Source: Aliikangiella marina
GTDB lineage: Bacteria; Pseudomonadota; Gammaproteobacteria; Enterobacterales; Kangiellaceae
Assembly (NCBI RefSeq): GCF_007004765.1
Contig: NZ_VIKR01000002.1
Location: 868,001-932,000, forward strand
Reading direction: 5' to 3'
Length of the DNA stretch: 64,000 bases
The position numbers and the translations under genes are program-made. The notes beneath the pieces are model-generated. The model ran no database searches. It was not told where the DNA came from and saw only the letters and a list, made by a program, of their open reading frames with translations. Positions 9,886 through 19,095 of this stretch are shown here, piece after piece; within the stretch, counting starts at the first letter, position 1, and the number at the start of each line of letters is the position of its first letter.

Positions 9886-11604
9886 TTAAACCGCTGGTAA
9901 CTCAGCGGTTTGCACTTGATTTCGACCCGAATTTTTTGCCTTATAGAGAGCTTTATCTGTCCTCTCGATGAGGGATCTATTTGATTCTTCTTCATGGGAT
10001 ATTGAGATGCCAATACTCACTGAGCAGTATATCTTTTCACCCTTGATCTCAAAGGCTTCGGACGCGAATCTCTTGCGGATCCGTTCGGCAACATAGGTCA
10101 TATTTTTATCGTCGACATCACTCATTATCACCGCAAATTCTTCGCCGCCCATTCTGACTGCTAAGTCATCTTGCCTGATAGCCGATTTAAGGATATCGGC
10201 TAACTTAACTAACACCTGATCACCCGCTAAGTGGCCATGTTTGTCATTAAACATTTTGAAATTATCAATATCGAGCAGCAATAAGCCAAAGGAAGACTTA
10301 GAGAGACGCAGTAGTTCTACTTTTCGATCAAATGCGCGTCGGTTGGCAAGTTGAGTTAATGAGTCTAGTCTTGAAATTTGCTTATAGTGGTGTTCACTCA
10401 ATTCCAATTGAGCAGCCTGCTCGTTCAACAATCTGATTCGGTAAGCAAGCGCAAGCGACAAGAGGACACTCTCTAGGGCGGCGCCAATAATAAGCGGTAA
10501 TTCGATCCATTCATTCAGGGTGAAAACTCCCAACCAGTAGTTCAGCCACAAGAACCCTGCAAAAATATAAATAGTCCAAGCGATGATAAAAATACGAGCC
10601 GTTTGACTGCCTCGATACCACGCATAAATTGAAATGAAAAGTGCAATTAGCGGAAGTTGGCCGAATACAATTAGCACTAAGTTAAGTGCCCAATTAGGCG
10701 GTATAAATATGGCGATAAATGTGAGCGCGGTAAGAATGCCCAAAAGATACTGACAGAACTTCAAAATGTTCGGTGTATGCTGCCGAAGGTTGCAAAAATA
10801 GTACAAGAAGTACATCGACAAAGTCGTTATCACCATCACTAAAATGTTGAGACAATAATTAACAACATCCCAATTAAAGTGAGCGAAAATCCGAGCATGT
10901 CCATGGGCAAAAAACTGGTAGATTAACGTCGAGAGAATGGCTCCTGAGTAAATAAAATAAAGTTTGTCATTTAAATTTCGGCCAATCACGACATTATAGA
11001 TCACCATAATCAGTAACAGGCCATAGCCCATTGCGTAGATAAAATTCAAAACAGCGCTGTGATTAAAAAACTCGTGATTGGTTTTTAAATTAAATTGCAA
11101 ATGAAACTTATTAGAGGCTTCTACTCGCAAAAAATAAATTCTTTGCATGGTTTCGGTTGAAATTTTAAAACTAATAAATCGACTGCGTATAAAATTGTCA
11201 GAGTGCTTTGATTGTTCGTCGCTATCAATCACTTGCCAGCTGCCATCATTTTGCGGTCGGTACAATTTTGCTCTTGTTACACCGCTAGAAGCGAGTTCAA
11301 ACCACAAACTGTCTTCTCTAAAGGCAGATGGTTCGACGGTAACTTTTAACCAAGCTACTTTCGGCGTACTTCCCGCCCAAAAATCCTTTTGAAACAGGTC
11401 TTCTTTTATCCAGCCGTTAGCAGATGACTGCCACTGATCGCTAAACTCAATATTTTCAAAGTCAATCTCTGGGGAAACAGGAAGCTGATATTCGATTTTG
11501 TAGGTGTGCGAGGGTATTGATACCGTGCGCGCTACGGTGTCGTGAGTAAAACAAAAATTGAGTGTAATAAATATTAGAATAGCCCTATAACTATTCATGA
11601 CCAT
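9886..11604 (-). CDS. 7TM-DISM diguanylate cyclase
   Basis: Membrane receptor that probably makes cyclic di-GMP. A signal peptide (about 1-23) precedes a periplasmic 7TMR-DISMED2-like carbohydrate-binding domain (about 30-170), then about seven membrane helices (180-390), a short coiled linker and a C-terminal GGDEF domain from about residue 405. The active-site loop is GGEEF, and an RQDD sequence five residues upstream is the RxxD inhibitory site, so product feedback is expected. At 572 residues it is typical of the class. It is transcribed divergently from the leucine operon; no functional link to its neighbours is visible, although c-di-GMP commonly acts on FleQ/FlrA-type regulators such as the one at 49.6 kb. 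Confidence 0.9.
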   Translation of the reverse strand: MVMNSYRAILIFITLNFCFTHDTVARTVSIPSHTYKIEYQLPVSPEIDFENIEFSDQWQSSANGWIKEDLFQKDFWAGSTPKVAWLKVTVEPSAFREDSLWFELASSGVTRAKLYRPQNDGSWQVIDSDEQSKHSDNFIRSRFISFKISTETMQRIYFLRVEASNKFHLQFNLKTNHEFFNHSAVLNFIYAMGYGLLLIMVIYNVVIGRNLNDKLYFIYSGAILSTLIYQFFAHGHARIFAHFNWDVVNYCLNILVMVITTLSMYFLYYFCNLRQHTPNILKFCQYLLGILTALTFIAIFIPPNWALNLVLIVFGQLPLIALFISIYAWYRGSQTARIFIIAWTIYIFAGFLWLNYWLGVFTLNEWIELPLIIGAALESVLLSLALAYRIRLLNEQAAQLELSEHHYKQISRLDSLTQLANRRAFDRKVELLRLSKSSFGLLLLDIDNFKMFNDKHGHLAGDQVLVKLADILKSAIRQDDLAVRMGGEEFAVIMSDVDDKNMTYVAERIRKRFASEAFEIKGEKIYCSVSIGISISHEEESNRSLIERTDKALYKAKNSGRNQVQTAELPAV

Positions 11605-11786
11605 GCTTTCTTAATATTGTTTTTGGCTTGTTTAAGAGTTTAGCAAAAGATTGAGATATTTGATGAAAGAATTGTAAACGAGAAGTTGATATTGTGTGGT
11701 GATATCGGTGTTTGTCTAACCGTATAATTAACTTTTGTTGTTGTTCTCGCACTAATTGTCGTTCAATATCGAAAAGTTATATAAGA

Positions 11787-11815
11787 TTGACGTTACGGAA
11801 ATCTTGGATTAGATT
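11787..11815 (+). promoter_or_regulatory. Candidate sigma70 promoter for leu leader
   Basis: TTGACG, a 17-bp spacer and TAGATT (4 of 6 matches at -10). Transcription would start only a base or two before leader 1, making it near-leaderless. A perfect TATAAT at 11723-11728 lacks a good -35 but is an alternative with a longer leader. Confidence 0.35.
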
Positions 11816-11822
11816 GGATTAC

Positions 11823-11873
11823 ATGAAAACGAAGCCGCAATCAATTACAACAATTCTCCTCCTCATCTGTTGA
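11823..11873 (+). CDS. leuL: leu operon leader peptide 1
   Basis: A 16-codon open frame, MKTKPQSITTILLLIC, ending TGA. It has three consecutive CTC leucine codons flanked by isoleucine codons, placed just before an attenuator hairpin set. This is the expected design of a leucine-sensing leader peptide: ribosome stalling at the Leu codons when charged tRNA-Leu is scarce would favour read-through into leuACDB. Its Shine-Dalgarno is weak. It is too short for routine gene finders; the call rests on its codons, position and the pairing segments that follow. Confidence 0.8.
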   Translation: MKTKPQSITTILLLIC

Positions 11874-11937
11874 TGGGGTTTTTGTGTTGCGCGCAAGAAT
11901 ATTGAAAACCCCGAAGCGAAATCTTCGGGGTTTTTTT
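11861..11937 (+). promoter_or_regulatory. Attenuator 1 of the leucine operon
   Basis: Segment 1 (CCTCATC, 11861-11867) can pair with segment 2 (GATGGGG, 11872-11878). Segment 2 extended (GGGGTTTT from 11875) can instead pair with segment 3 (AAAACCCC, 11905-11912) as antiterminator. Segments 3 and 4 (CCCCGAAG with CTTCGGGG, then seven T, ending 11937) form a strong intrinsic terminator. This mutually exclusive set is the classic ribosome-mediated attenuator. Confidence 0.82.
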
Positions 11938-11996
11938 GTTGAATTTATTTTTATGACTAACAAGTAACAAAACACTGAGATTAAGAAAAAAGACCG

Positions 11997-12074
11997 ATGA
12001 ATAGATTAAATCGCCAAATTATTAACCTCCTCATTCTCTTAGCATATAGGAGATGGCGGGATATGGTTGACTAA
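11997..12074 (+). CDS. leu operon leader peptide 2
   Basis: A second leader frame of 25 codons plus TAA, starting MNRLNRQ and containing the run IINLLILL, encoded with CTC CTC ATT CTC TTA. Five leucine codons lie close together (six in all), followed by a basic tail (YRRWRDMVD). It sits 60 bp after the first terminator and just before a second attenuator, so it repeats the leader-1 design. The Shine-Dalgarno is weak (purine-rich AAGAAAAAAGA). A real second sensing step seems more likely than chance, because the codons and the pairing segments occur together. Confidence 0.7.
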   Translation: MNRLNRQIINLLILLAYRRWRDMVD

Positions 12075-12122
12075 ATGACACAAAACACACCAAAGAAACC
12101 CGCCAAATAAGCGGGTTTTTTA
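12027..12122 (+). promoter_or_regulatory. Attenuator 2 of the leucine operon
   Basis: Within leader 2, CTCCT (12027-12031) can pair with AGGAG (12048-12052) as a pause hairpin. GGCGGG (12055-12060) can pair with CCCGCC (12099-12104) as antiterminator. AAACCCGC (12096-12103) and GCGGGTTT (12111 onward) with a T-run form the terminator. The antiterminator and terminator share the CCCGC segment, so they exclude each other. The terminator ends about 25 bp before leuA. Confidence 0.75.
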
Positions 12123-12145
12123 CTTTTTAAAGGTTGCAAATTGAA

Positions 12146-13357
12146 ATGAGTGATAACAAGCGAATAATAATTTTTGATACAACGTTGAGGGACGGTGAGC
12201 AGTCTCCCGGTGCAAGTATGACCATCTTTGAGAAAATTCAATTAGCACACCAACTGCAAAAACTCGGCGTTGATATTATCGAAGCAGGTTTTCCAGTGAT
12301 TTCAAAAGGTGATTTTGAAGCTGTGAATCAAATCGCTCGGCAAGTCAAAGGTCCTAAAATATGCGCTCTTGCTAGAGCGAAAGCACAAGATATCGAAGCG
12401 GCTGCTGCCGCTTTAGAGCCGGCAACCAATAAAAGGATTCATACCTTTATTGCGACCAGTGATATCCACATGAAATATAAGCTAAAAATGACTCGAGAGC
12501 AGGTAGTTTTACAGGCGGTTGCGGCAGTTAAAAAAGCTAAAACATATGTCGATGATGTGGAGTTTTCCGCAGAAGATGCGGCAAGAAGCGACCCTAACTT
12601 TCTGTTTCAAGTACTGGAGGCCGTTATTAGCGCAGGCGCGACTACGGTGAATATTCCAGACACTGTGGGCTATTCAACGCCTTTAGAGTTCGCCCAATTA
12701 ATTAAGTCGATTAAAGACAATGTCCCCAATATCGAGAGCGCGGCAATTAGTGTGCATTGCCACAACGACCTTGGTCTAGCGTCAGCGAATAGTTTAGCTG
12801 CGGTAGAAGCGGGAGCAGAGCAAGTCGAGTGCACGGTTAATGGGATAGGAGAGCGTTCAGGCAACTGTGCGCTCGAAGAAATTGTTATGGCCCTCAATAC
12901 ACGTAGTGATGTTTTTGGTCATAAAACTCGCATCGACACAAAGCAATTAGTGCCGAGTAGCAAGATGGTTGAGTCATTTACCGGAATAAATGTTCAACCT
13001 AATAAAGCAATCGTTGGCCGTAATGCATTTGCGCATGAAGCCGGAATTCACCAGCATGGTGTAATCGCTAACAGAGGAACCTATGAGATCATGAGAGCTG
13101 AAGACGTTGGATTTGAAAGTAATGAATTTGTTTTGGGTAAACATAGCGGGCGCCATGCAATGAAGCTTTGGCTAAGTCGAAACAATATTCGCTTGGCTGA
13201 CGATGAAGTCGCTGCGTTGTCAGAAAGCGTTAAGTCGCTATGCGATCAGAAAAAGCGAATCACTGACTCTGATGTTTTTGCGATTTTAAAAGAAACTCAG
13301 CAAGAAGCTGTCGCCATGGCAGAGCCGACGCATTTTATGGAGACCCGTCGATGGTAA
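12146..13357 (+). CDS. leuA: 2-isopropylmalate synthase lacking the C-terminal regulatory domain
   Basis: Claisen condensation of acetyl-CoA with 2-oxoisovalerate, the first step of leucine synthesis. The DRE-TIM barrel shows [16 protein letters not shown] at the start, the metal-binding [13 protein letters not shown] near residue 209 and [13 protein letters not shown]. The linker motif AGIHQHGV is present. The chain stops at about residue 403, where the leucine-binding domain (roughly 120 more residues in the usual 510-520 aa enzyme) should begin. The stop overlaps the leuC start by 7 bp, so the short form is fixed in the operon and not a frameshift with a remnant. The ATG chosen matches the family N-terminus; a TTG four codons upstream is possible. 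Confidence 0.93.
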   Translation: MSDNKRIIIFDTTLRDGEQSPGASMTIFEKIQLAHQLQKLGVDIIEAGFPVISKGDFEAVNQIARQVKGPKICALARAKAQDIEAAAAALEPATNKRIHTFIATSDIHMKYKLKMTREQVVLQAVAAVKKAKTYVDDVEFSAEDAARSDPNFLFQVLEAVISAGATTVNIPDTVGYSTPLEFAQLIKSIKDNVPNIESAAISVHCHNDLGLASANSLAAVEAGAEQVECTVNGIGERSGNCALEEIVMALNTRSDVFGHKTRIDTKQLVPSSKMVESFTGINVQPNKAIVGRNAFAHEAGIHQHGVIANRGTYEIMRAEDVGFESNEFVLGKHSGRHAMKLWLSRNNIRLADDEVAALSESVKSLCDQKKRITDSDVFAILKETQQEAVAMAEPTHFMETRRW

Positions 13358-14754
13358 AAACGCTATTCGATAAAGTTTGGGAGGCCCATTTGGTGACGCA
13401 AGAGTCGCGTGATACGCCAGCGATTCTGTATATTGATACTCATTTAATTCATGAAGTCACTTCACCACAAGCGTTTGCTATGCTGAGAGAAAAAAAGCTC
13501 AAAGTACGTTGCCCGCAAAAAACTTTTGCAACGATGGATCACTCAACACCAACATCCAAGCCCGATTCTAATGGTAATTATGTTTTTAATGGAGAGAAAG
13601 AAAAGCTTCAAGTCGAGCAGCTCAAGAAAAATTGTCAAGAGTTTGGCATCTCATTGTTTGAATTAGGCGATGATCGCCAGGGAATTGTGCATGTGGTTGG
13701 GCCCGAGCAAGGGATTACCCAACCGGGTAAAACCATAGTTTGTGGAGATAGTCATACCAGCACGCATGGGGCATTTGGAGCGCTCGCCTTTGGTATCGGA
13801 ACGAGCGAGGTTGGTTATACTTTAGCGACTCAATGTATCCCTCAACGAAAACCGAAAACCATGGGCATTGAAGTCAAAGGCAAACTTGCACCTGAGGTTT
13901 CAGCGAAAGACTTGATCCTCGCCATCATCGCCAAAATCGGGATAGGTGGGGCAACCGGTCATGTCATTGAATATTATGGAGAAGGAATAAGCGCGTTAGA
14001 TATGGAAGCGCGTATGACCATCTGCAATATGTCTATTGAAGCGGGTGCAAAAGCCGGCATGATTGCACCGGATCAAGTAACCTTTGACTACTTAGCAGGG
14101 AGACCCTACTCACCTAAGGGAGATAGTTGGGATCGCGCCGTTACTGCCTGGTCGAATCTATTCACCGATGAAGGCGCTAAGTTCGATAGCTATGTCTCGA
14201 TTAATGCCGCAAATGTTAAACCAATGATTACCTACGGAACTAATCCTGAAATGGCGATACCGATAGACGAGAAGATTCCAGAGAGTGCGACTCAACAGGC
14301 GCTAAATTATATGGGGTTTGTCAAAAATGAAAGCTTGGTGGACAAAAACGTCGATGTGGTTTTCGTTGGTAGTTGTACCAACTCTCGAATTACCGACCTT
14401 CGTGTCGTTGCTGAAGTTCTTAAAGGCCAACGAGTTTCTGAGAAGACGCGAATGTTAGTCGTACCAGGCTCGCATCAAGTGAAAGCACAGGCAGAGGCAG
14501 AAAACCTTGATCAAGTTTTTATTGAGGCCGGGGCGGAATGGCGCGAACCTGGCTGTTCAATGTGTTTAGGAATGAACGGCGATATTATTCAACCCGGGCA
14601 AATTTGTGTAAGTACCAGCAATCGTAATTTTGAAGGCAGGCAAGGCAAAGGTGGTAGGACAATATTAGCAAGTCCGAGAACTGCAGCGATGGCTGCTATC
14701 GCTGGGAAATTAGTCGGCGCTTCGGCACAACCGCTATGCGAGGAGTATGCCTGA
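13351..14754 (+). CDS. leuC: 3-isopropylmalate dehydratase large subunit
   Basis: Aconitase-family [4Fe-4S] subunit that with LeuD isomerises 2- to 3-isopropylmalate. Conserved segments include [25 protein letters not shown] and [12 protein letters not shown], plus the cluster cysteines in [11 protein letters not shown]. At 467 residues it is standard. It overlaps leuA (ATGGTAA) and leuD (TGATG), which points to translational coupling along the operon. Confidence 0.97.
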   Translation: MVKTLFDKVWEAHLVTQESRDTPAILYIDTHLIHEVTSPQAFAMLREKKLKVRCPQKTFATMDHSTPTSKPDSNGNYVFNGEKEKLQVEQLKKNCQEFGISLFELGDDRQGIVHVVGPEQGITQPGKTIVCGDSHTSTHGAFGALAFGIGTSEVGYTLATQCIPQRKPKTMGIEVKGKLAPEVSAKDLILAIIAKIGIGGATGHVIEYYGEGISALDMEARMTICNMSIEAGAKAGMIAPDQVTFDYLAGRPYSPKGDSWDRAVTAWSNLFTDEGAKFDSYVSINAANVKPMITYGTNPEMAIPIDEKIPESATQQALNYMGFVKNESLVDKNVDVVFVGSCTNSRITDLRVVAEVLKGQRVSEKTRMLVVPGSHQVKAQAEAENLDQVFIEAGAEWREPGCSMCLGMNGDIIQPGQICVSTSNRNFEGRQGKGGRTILASPRTAAMAAIAGKLVGASAQPLCEEYA

Positions 14755-15335
14755 TGGAGAGCTTAAAACAAGTTGAAACCATTGCCGCAGTCCTTCCGAT
14801 AGAGAATATCGATACTGACCAAATCATTCCAGCGGAATATCTAAAAATTACCACTAAAGAAGGTTTAGGTCAGCATGTGTTTTCCAATTGGCGTTATGAT
14901 TCAGAAGGTGGACTTGAGCAAGGCTTTGTCTTGAATTGTAGGCCGACTAATTCGGCAAAAGTTTTGATCGCTGGTGATAATTTTGGTTGTGGCTCCTCGA
15001 GAGAACATGCTCCTTGGGCATTAACTGACTTTGGAATTAAGGTGGTCATTAGTTCTTCAATCGCGGATATTTTTCGTAACAACGCAGTTAAGAATGGCTT
15101 GCTACCGATAGTGGTTGATAGTAACACTCATCAGGAACTACTTCAGAGCAACGGAGAAAGAATCAAAGTCGACATAGTGCAGCAATCAATCCATGTAAAT
15201 GGCATGATTTATCAATTTAAGCTCGAACCATTTACTCGTTATTGTTTTTTAAATGGTCTTGATCAGTTGGATTTTCTTTTTAAACATGAACAACAAATTA
15301 GTGACTTTGAGTCACGACAGGAGTGCTTTCTCTAA
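14754..15335 (+). CDS. leuD: 3-isopropylmalate dehydratase small subunit
   Basis: Swivelling small subunit of isopropylmalate isomerase. It has the conserved NIDTDQIIPAEYLK near the start and the substrate loop GDNFGCGSSREHAPWAL near residue 70. The start is the ATG that overlaps the leuC stop (TGATG) and is preceded by GAGGAG; the six-codon upstream extension is not supported. At 193 residues it is near the usual 200. Confidence 0.96.
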   Translation: MESLKQVETIAAVLPIENIDTDQIIPAEYLKITTKEGLGQHVFSNWRYDSEGGLEQGFVLNCRPTNSAKVLIAGDNFGCGSSREHAPWALTDFGIKVVISSSIADIFRNNAVKNGLLPIVVDSNTHQELLQSNGERIKVDIVQQSIHVNGMIYQFKLEPFTRYCFLNGLDQLDFLFKHEQQISDFESRQECFL

Positions 15336-16390
15336 TGGCTATTAAAATCGTATGTTTGCCAGGTGATGGCATCGGTCCTGAGGTAACTCAGTCGACGATC
15401 GCGGTACTCAAGGCGGTGGGCGAAAAATTTCGAATTGAGTTTGATATAGCAGAGTACCCGATTGGTGGAATCGCGATTGAACAGTCGGGAACGCCATTAC
15501 CTGATCAAACCTTGGCAGCTTGCAAAGAGGCCGACGCGGTTTTTCTTGGCGCTATCGGTGGGCCGCAGTGGGAAAACCCAGAAGCGTCGGTAAGACCTGA
15601 GCAGGGTTTATTAAAATTAAGGAGCGAATTAGGTGTTTTTTCAAATATCAGACCACTGAAAGTATTCCCTTCGTTAATATCGAGCTCGCCGCTAAAACCT
15701 GAGCGGTTAGCAGGCGTCGACTTTGTAGTTGTTAGAGAGTTGACCGGTGGAATTTATTTTGGCGAAAGAACGCGTCAAGATGATTATGCGACCGATGAAT
15801 GTCGTTATTCAGTGGGTGAAGTCGAGCGAATCGCGCGAGTTGCCTGTGAAATGGCAATGCAAAGAAATAAACGGGTTACTTCGGTCGACAAAGCGAATGT
15901 ATTAGAAACATCTCGACTCTGGCGCGAGGTTGTTACGCGTGTGGTTAAAAATGAATTTCCTGAAATCAATCTTGAACATCAATTAGTTGATTCCTGCGCA
16001 ATGAAACTGATTCAACAACCCGCTCATTTTGACGTAATTCTGACTGAAAATATGTTTGGAGATATTTTGTCTGATGAAGCGAGTGTACTCTCGGGTTCGA
16101 TGGGGTTATTAGCCAGCGCCTCCATTGGAGATGGTGTTGGTTTGTTTGAGCCTATTCACGGTAGCGCTCCGGATATCGCAGGCCTTGGAATCGCCAATCC
16201 TTACGCGTCGATTTTGAGCGCCGCGATGATGCTTCGGTGGCTAAATTTAGAGTTGGCTGCTAAGGCCGTGGAGGATGCCGTTCTTGATGCAATTGATAAT
16301 GGAACACTGACTCGAGATCTAACCATTAGTAATAGCATGCGAGAAGCATCAACAAAAGAAGCAACTCAAGCTGTCCTAGAAGCGATATAA
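15335..16390 (+). CDS. leuB: 3-isopropylmalate dehydrogenase
   Basis: NAD-dependent oxidative decarboxylase, the third leucine-pathway step. Signatures are CLPGDGIGPEVTQ, the substrate-binding RELTGGIYFGERT near residue 138, VDKANVLETSRLWR, and the metal-site segment ENMFGDILSDEAS. The ATG overlaps the leuD stop (TAATG) after a GGAG site. At 351 residues it is slightly short of the usual 360 but complete. The operon order is A-C-D-B, not the E. coli A-B-C-D. The 250 bp after it hold no clear terminator or gene. Confidence 0.97.
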   Translation: MAIKIVCLPGDGIGPEVTQSTIAVLKAVGEKFRIEFDIAEYPIGGIAIEQSGTPLPDQTLAACKEADAVFLGAIGGPQWENPEASVRPEQGLLKLRSELGVFSNIRPLKVFPSLISSSPLKPERLAGVDFVVVRELTGGIYFGERTRQDDYATDECRYSVGEVERIARVACEMAMQRNKRVTSVDKANVLETSRLWREVVTRVVKNEFPEINLEHQLVDSCAMKLIQQPAHFDVILTENMFGDILSDEASVLSGSMGLLASASIGDGVGLFEPIHGSAPDIAGLGIANPYASILSAAMMLRWLNLELAAKAVEDAVLDAIDNGTLTRDLTISNSMREASTKEATQAVLEAI

Positions 16391-16642
16391 ACAGTAAGCG
16401 CTTAATATTTCGCTTGGGTGATTAGATTTTTAATTTTTGTTCTAGCGCTGGTGTCAGAAATTTTTGTATGGGTTAAGCAACAAGCGGAACTGAGTAACGC
16501 TCCTTTATTTTTGGGACAAGTCAAAATTTTACGTAACTTTGGCGCAAGAATGAGTCGAGTCATTGCAAACGCATCGGATTAAAACTCCCTTGCGTACTTG
16601 TCTCAATGTCAATTGAGTAGTCGGTACCGAATCGCGCGCCGC

Positions 16643-17521
16643 TCAGTTTTGTGCGATCCGAATATAAACACGACGATTTTTCGCTCGACCACTTGCCGTT
16701 CGGTTAGAAGCAACGGGCTGCTTTTCACCAACGGCGATTGTGCGAAAACGATTATCAGGTACACCATCTAGTTTGAGTATTTTTAAAGTAGAGTCTATCC
16801 GTCTCTGGGCGAGTTTTTCATTATAGTATCGCGAACCTTTGCTATCGGTATAACCACTAACAAAGACAACTTCGACACTTTCATCATATTTTATGTATTG
16901 GGCGAGAGCGTGTAGTTTAGATTTATATCTTTCTCGTATTGAGGCTCTATCGAAATCAAACATTAGCGTCAGTTTGGTTAATTCGTTGATTTTGTATGGG
17001 ACTAGTGAAGCGAGGCAGTCGAGGAATTTGTCATATTCAGCCTTAAAGCCCACAGAGGACAATGATACTGAGACTTGATCTTCGATATCAGAGAAATCTT
17101 GATAGTAAAACGTTGGAAAACGGCCGACTTCTAGTTCATTTAAAAGCCGCCAAGTTGCTAGTTCTTCACTTTGAAAAATATGCTTACCAGACTTTATTTC
17201 TATTTTCCCCAGTTCGCGACTAGATTGCATTGGCTGCCATGCCGGAGAAATGGCTCTGACATCAGCGACTTTAACGTTCCTAATGGGTTGTCTTTTGTAT
17301 CCGAGCTTGAATCCAAGCTTTTCTCCTTTGCCTGCGACCTTTTTAAAGTTTGCGTCACCATACATAGGAATTGAGTGATTGAGTTGGCAAGATAGTGGAT
17401 TTCCTAAAAACTGCCAACTCGATTCGCCCATCGGTGCTTCAAACTTCTTAAAACTGGCTGAAACGTAACAACTACTCGAAGCTATCAGCATAGTGAAAAG
17501 GACTTTTACTGTGTTGTTCAT
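16643..17521 (-). CDS. motY: Flagellar T-ring protein MotY
   Basis: Outer-membrane-side protein of the polar flagellar T ring that docks the stator to the basal body. A signal peptide (about 1-22) is followed by the MotY-type N-terminal domain, with ESSWQFLGNPLSCQLNHSIP and an FPTFYYQD segment. The OmpA-like peptidoglycan-binding domain from about residue 185 includes FDFDRASIRERYKSKL and GYTDSKGSRYYNEKLAQRR. The 292 residues match Vibrio MotY in length. It lies next to rnt, as in Pseudomonas. A near-perfect sigma28 promoter sits 88 bp upstream. No motX is visible in the window. Confidence 0.9.
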   Translation of the reverse strand: MNNTVKVLFTMLIASSSCYVSASFKKFEAPMGESSWQFLGNPLSCQLNHSIPMYGDANFKKVAGKGEKLGFKLGYKRQPIRNVKVADVRAISPAWQPMQSSRELGKIEIKSGKHIFQSEELATWRLLNELEVGRFPTFYYQDFSDIEDQVSVSLSSVGFKAEYDKFLDCLASLVPYKINELTKLTLMFDFDRASIRERYKSKLHALAQYIKYDESVEVVFVSGYTDSKGSRYYNEKLAQRRIDSTLKILKLDGVPDNRFRTIAVGEKQPVASNRTASGRAKNRRVYIRIAQN

Positions 17522-17608
17522 GAGGTATATTCCTGATGCTATTAGGCCTATACTGACAGCAGAAATAGGCGCTTTGATAAACTCGAAGGTTGAGCTGCAT
17601 TGGTTATG

Positions 17609-17635
17609 TTATCGGCTTCAAAAATCCCGACTTAA
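17609..17635 (-). promoter_or_regulatory. Sigma28 (FliA) promoter of motY
   Basis: Read on the minus strand: TTAA, 15 bases, GCCGATAA. The -10 octamer is a perfect match to the flagellar sigma consensus and the -35 matches 3 of 4, at the right distance. Confidence 0.8.
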
Positions 17636-17811
17636 ATCTTTTTATATGAGTCTTATCGGCCGGTCTGAACCTCATAAGATGCATATTTCGGGGTGGTATA
17701 GCCTTAATAGGCAAGCAGTGCTAGAATCGGCCAGAACTCAATGACAAGCTGAATTCGTCTCAAGGTATCAAAGTCGTTCTAGACCTTCTCAGCTTTAAGG
17801 ATCACAATTCA

Positions 17812-18429
17812 ATGACAATGATGAGCCGGCGTTTTCGGGGATTTTTCCCGGTGGTTGTCGACGTCGAAACAGCAGGGTTTAACGCTGCGACTGATGCACT
17901 TCTCGAAATTGCTGCAGTTTCTCTCCAATTTGATGATCAAGGTTATTTAAGACCGGCAAACCGTTGGCACTATCATATTGCCCCTTTTGAGGGGGCCAAT
18001 ATTGAACAATCCTCTATTGAGTTTAACGGGATCGATCCCTTTAACCCGCTTCGCGGGGCGGTCTCTGAGCGCGACGCGTTAAAAGAGATATTTACTGGAG
18101 TCCGCGCCGAGCAAAAGGAAGCGGAATGCCAACGTTCAGTTTTGGTCGGCCATAACCCAGGGTTTGATATGGGCTTCTTACTGGCTGCGTCCGATCGAAT
18201 AAAGGCAAAACGCAATCCTTTTCATCCATTTACCACATTTGATACAGCAACTTTAGCCGGACTCGCACTCGGTCAGACGGTACTTGCCAAAGCTTGCGAG
18301 GTCGCTAATATTGGCTTTGACAACGAGCAAGCTCATTCTGCTTTGTATGATACTGAGAAGACTGCGGAACTATTTTGTTTTATTGTTAACCGGTGGAAGA
18401 AACTCGGTGGTTGGCCTTTGGGAGATTAG
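17812..18429 (+). CDS. rnt: Ribonuclease T
   Basis: DEDD-family 3'-5' exonuclease that matures tRNA and other stable RNA 3' ends. The catalytic acidic residues lie in [11 protein letters not shown] (near residue 17), in HNPGFDMGF and in the [15 protein letters not shown] motif with the His/Asp pair. [11 protein letters not shown] and the arginine- and phenylalanine-rich start fit RNase T rather than the DnaQ epsilon subunit. At 205 residues it is near the usual 215. It is divergent from motY across a 290-bp spacer that holds the motY promoter; its own promoter was not identified. Confidence 0.93.
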   Translation: MTMMSRRFRGFFPVVVDVETAGFNAATDALLEIAAVSLQFDDQGYLRPANRWHYHIAPFEGANIEQSSIEFNGIDPFNPLRGAVSERDALKEIFTGVRAEQKEAECQRSVLVGHNPGFDMGFLLAASDRIKAKRNPFHPFTTFDTATLAGLALGQTVLAKACEVANIGFDNEQAHSALYDTEKTAELFCFIVNRWKKLGGWPLGD

Positions 18430-18540
18430 CTTCAAATAGGCATCAAGTTTTTTAAAGTGCACAAATTGAGTAAACTTGGATTGAAGAAAAACGCCCATGA
18501 AGAAAGCACCGCAAAGAAACCTGTAATTAATTTCTAGCTG

Positions 18541-18921
18541 ATGAAAAACTTAGTAATAGCAATAATATTTATACCGTTACTTTTTGTGATTTCGCCTCGA
18601 GTTCTTGCTGATAAAGAATTGGAAGGTGTTTGGAAACACGCGAATAAACCTGCCCGGATTGTGATAACATTCAAGTCGAAAATTGGTTCGGCTGCGGTTG
18701 TGGAGCATAGAAACAATTCGAAGGCTGACGGCTTGAATATTATTCATTCAATTAAGAGAGTCAACACCGAGTCAATGACTTGGCAAGGCAAGATGTATTC
18801 AGCGGCGATAGATGATTATGTTGCGGTAACACTGGCTCTGCAAGACTCCCATACACTGGTTGTCATGCTCAAAGCTGACAACCGACAGACAGAAGAAGTG
18901 TTACGACTTTTGAAAGAGTAA
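18541..18921 (+). CDS. Small secreted protein of unknown function
   Basis: I do not recognise this 126-residue protein. It begins with a signal peptide (MKNLVIAIIFIPLLFVISPRV, cut near ADKE), so the mature part of about 102 residues is probably periplasmic. That part has alternating beta-strand-like segments (LEGVWKHANKPARIVITF, DYVAVTLALQ, HTLVVML), which recalls small DUF2147- or lipocalin-like barrels, but the usual motifs are absent. No clear Shine-Dalgarno precedes the ATG. A 16-bp tandem repeat begins inside its last codons. Confidence 0.55.
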   Translation: MKNLVIAIIFIPLLFVISPRVLADKELEGVWKHANKPARIVITFKSKIGSAAVVEHRNNSKADGLNIIHSIKRVNTESMTWQGKMYSAAIDDYVAVTLALQDSHTLVVMLKADNRQTEEVLRLLKE

Positions 18922-19007
18922 CTGGGTAAAAGAGTGACTGCGTAAAAAGGTAACCGCATAAAAGAGTGACTGCCTAAAAGGGTAACCGCATAAATGAGTA
19001 CCGGCGA
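18912..19007 (+). repeat. Six imperfect 16-bp tandem repeats
   Basis: Units follow the pattern AAAAGAGTGACTGCGT alternating with AAAAGGGTAACCGCAT, six copies in exact 16-bp register. Two 32-bp double units are nearly identical. The array starts in the final codons of the preceding gene and runs into the spacer before flgN. Confidence 0.85.
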
Positions 19008-19095
19008 CTAAATTATAAAAGTCGGGTAGTCCAAATTCATGACTAATATATCAGCCTCAATAAGTGATAATTCGCTGTTACACTCCGAGTGAAAA

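Noticed and set aside
12146-13357. Frameshift or deletion artefact as the cause of short LeuA
   Set aside because: No regulatory-domain sequence remains in any frame, and the stop overlaps the leuC start in a normal coupling arrangement.
12146-13357. Homocitrate synthase or another short LeuA relative instead of LeuA
   Set aside because: Position first in leuACDB, the leucine leaders and the IPMS-type motifs favour 2-isopropylmalate synthase.
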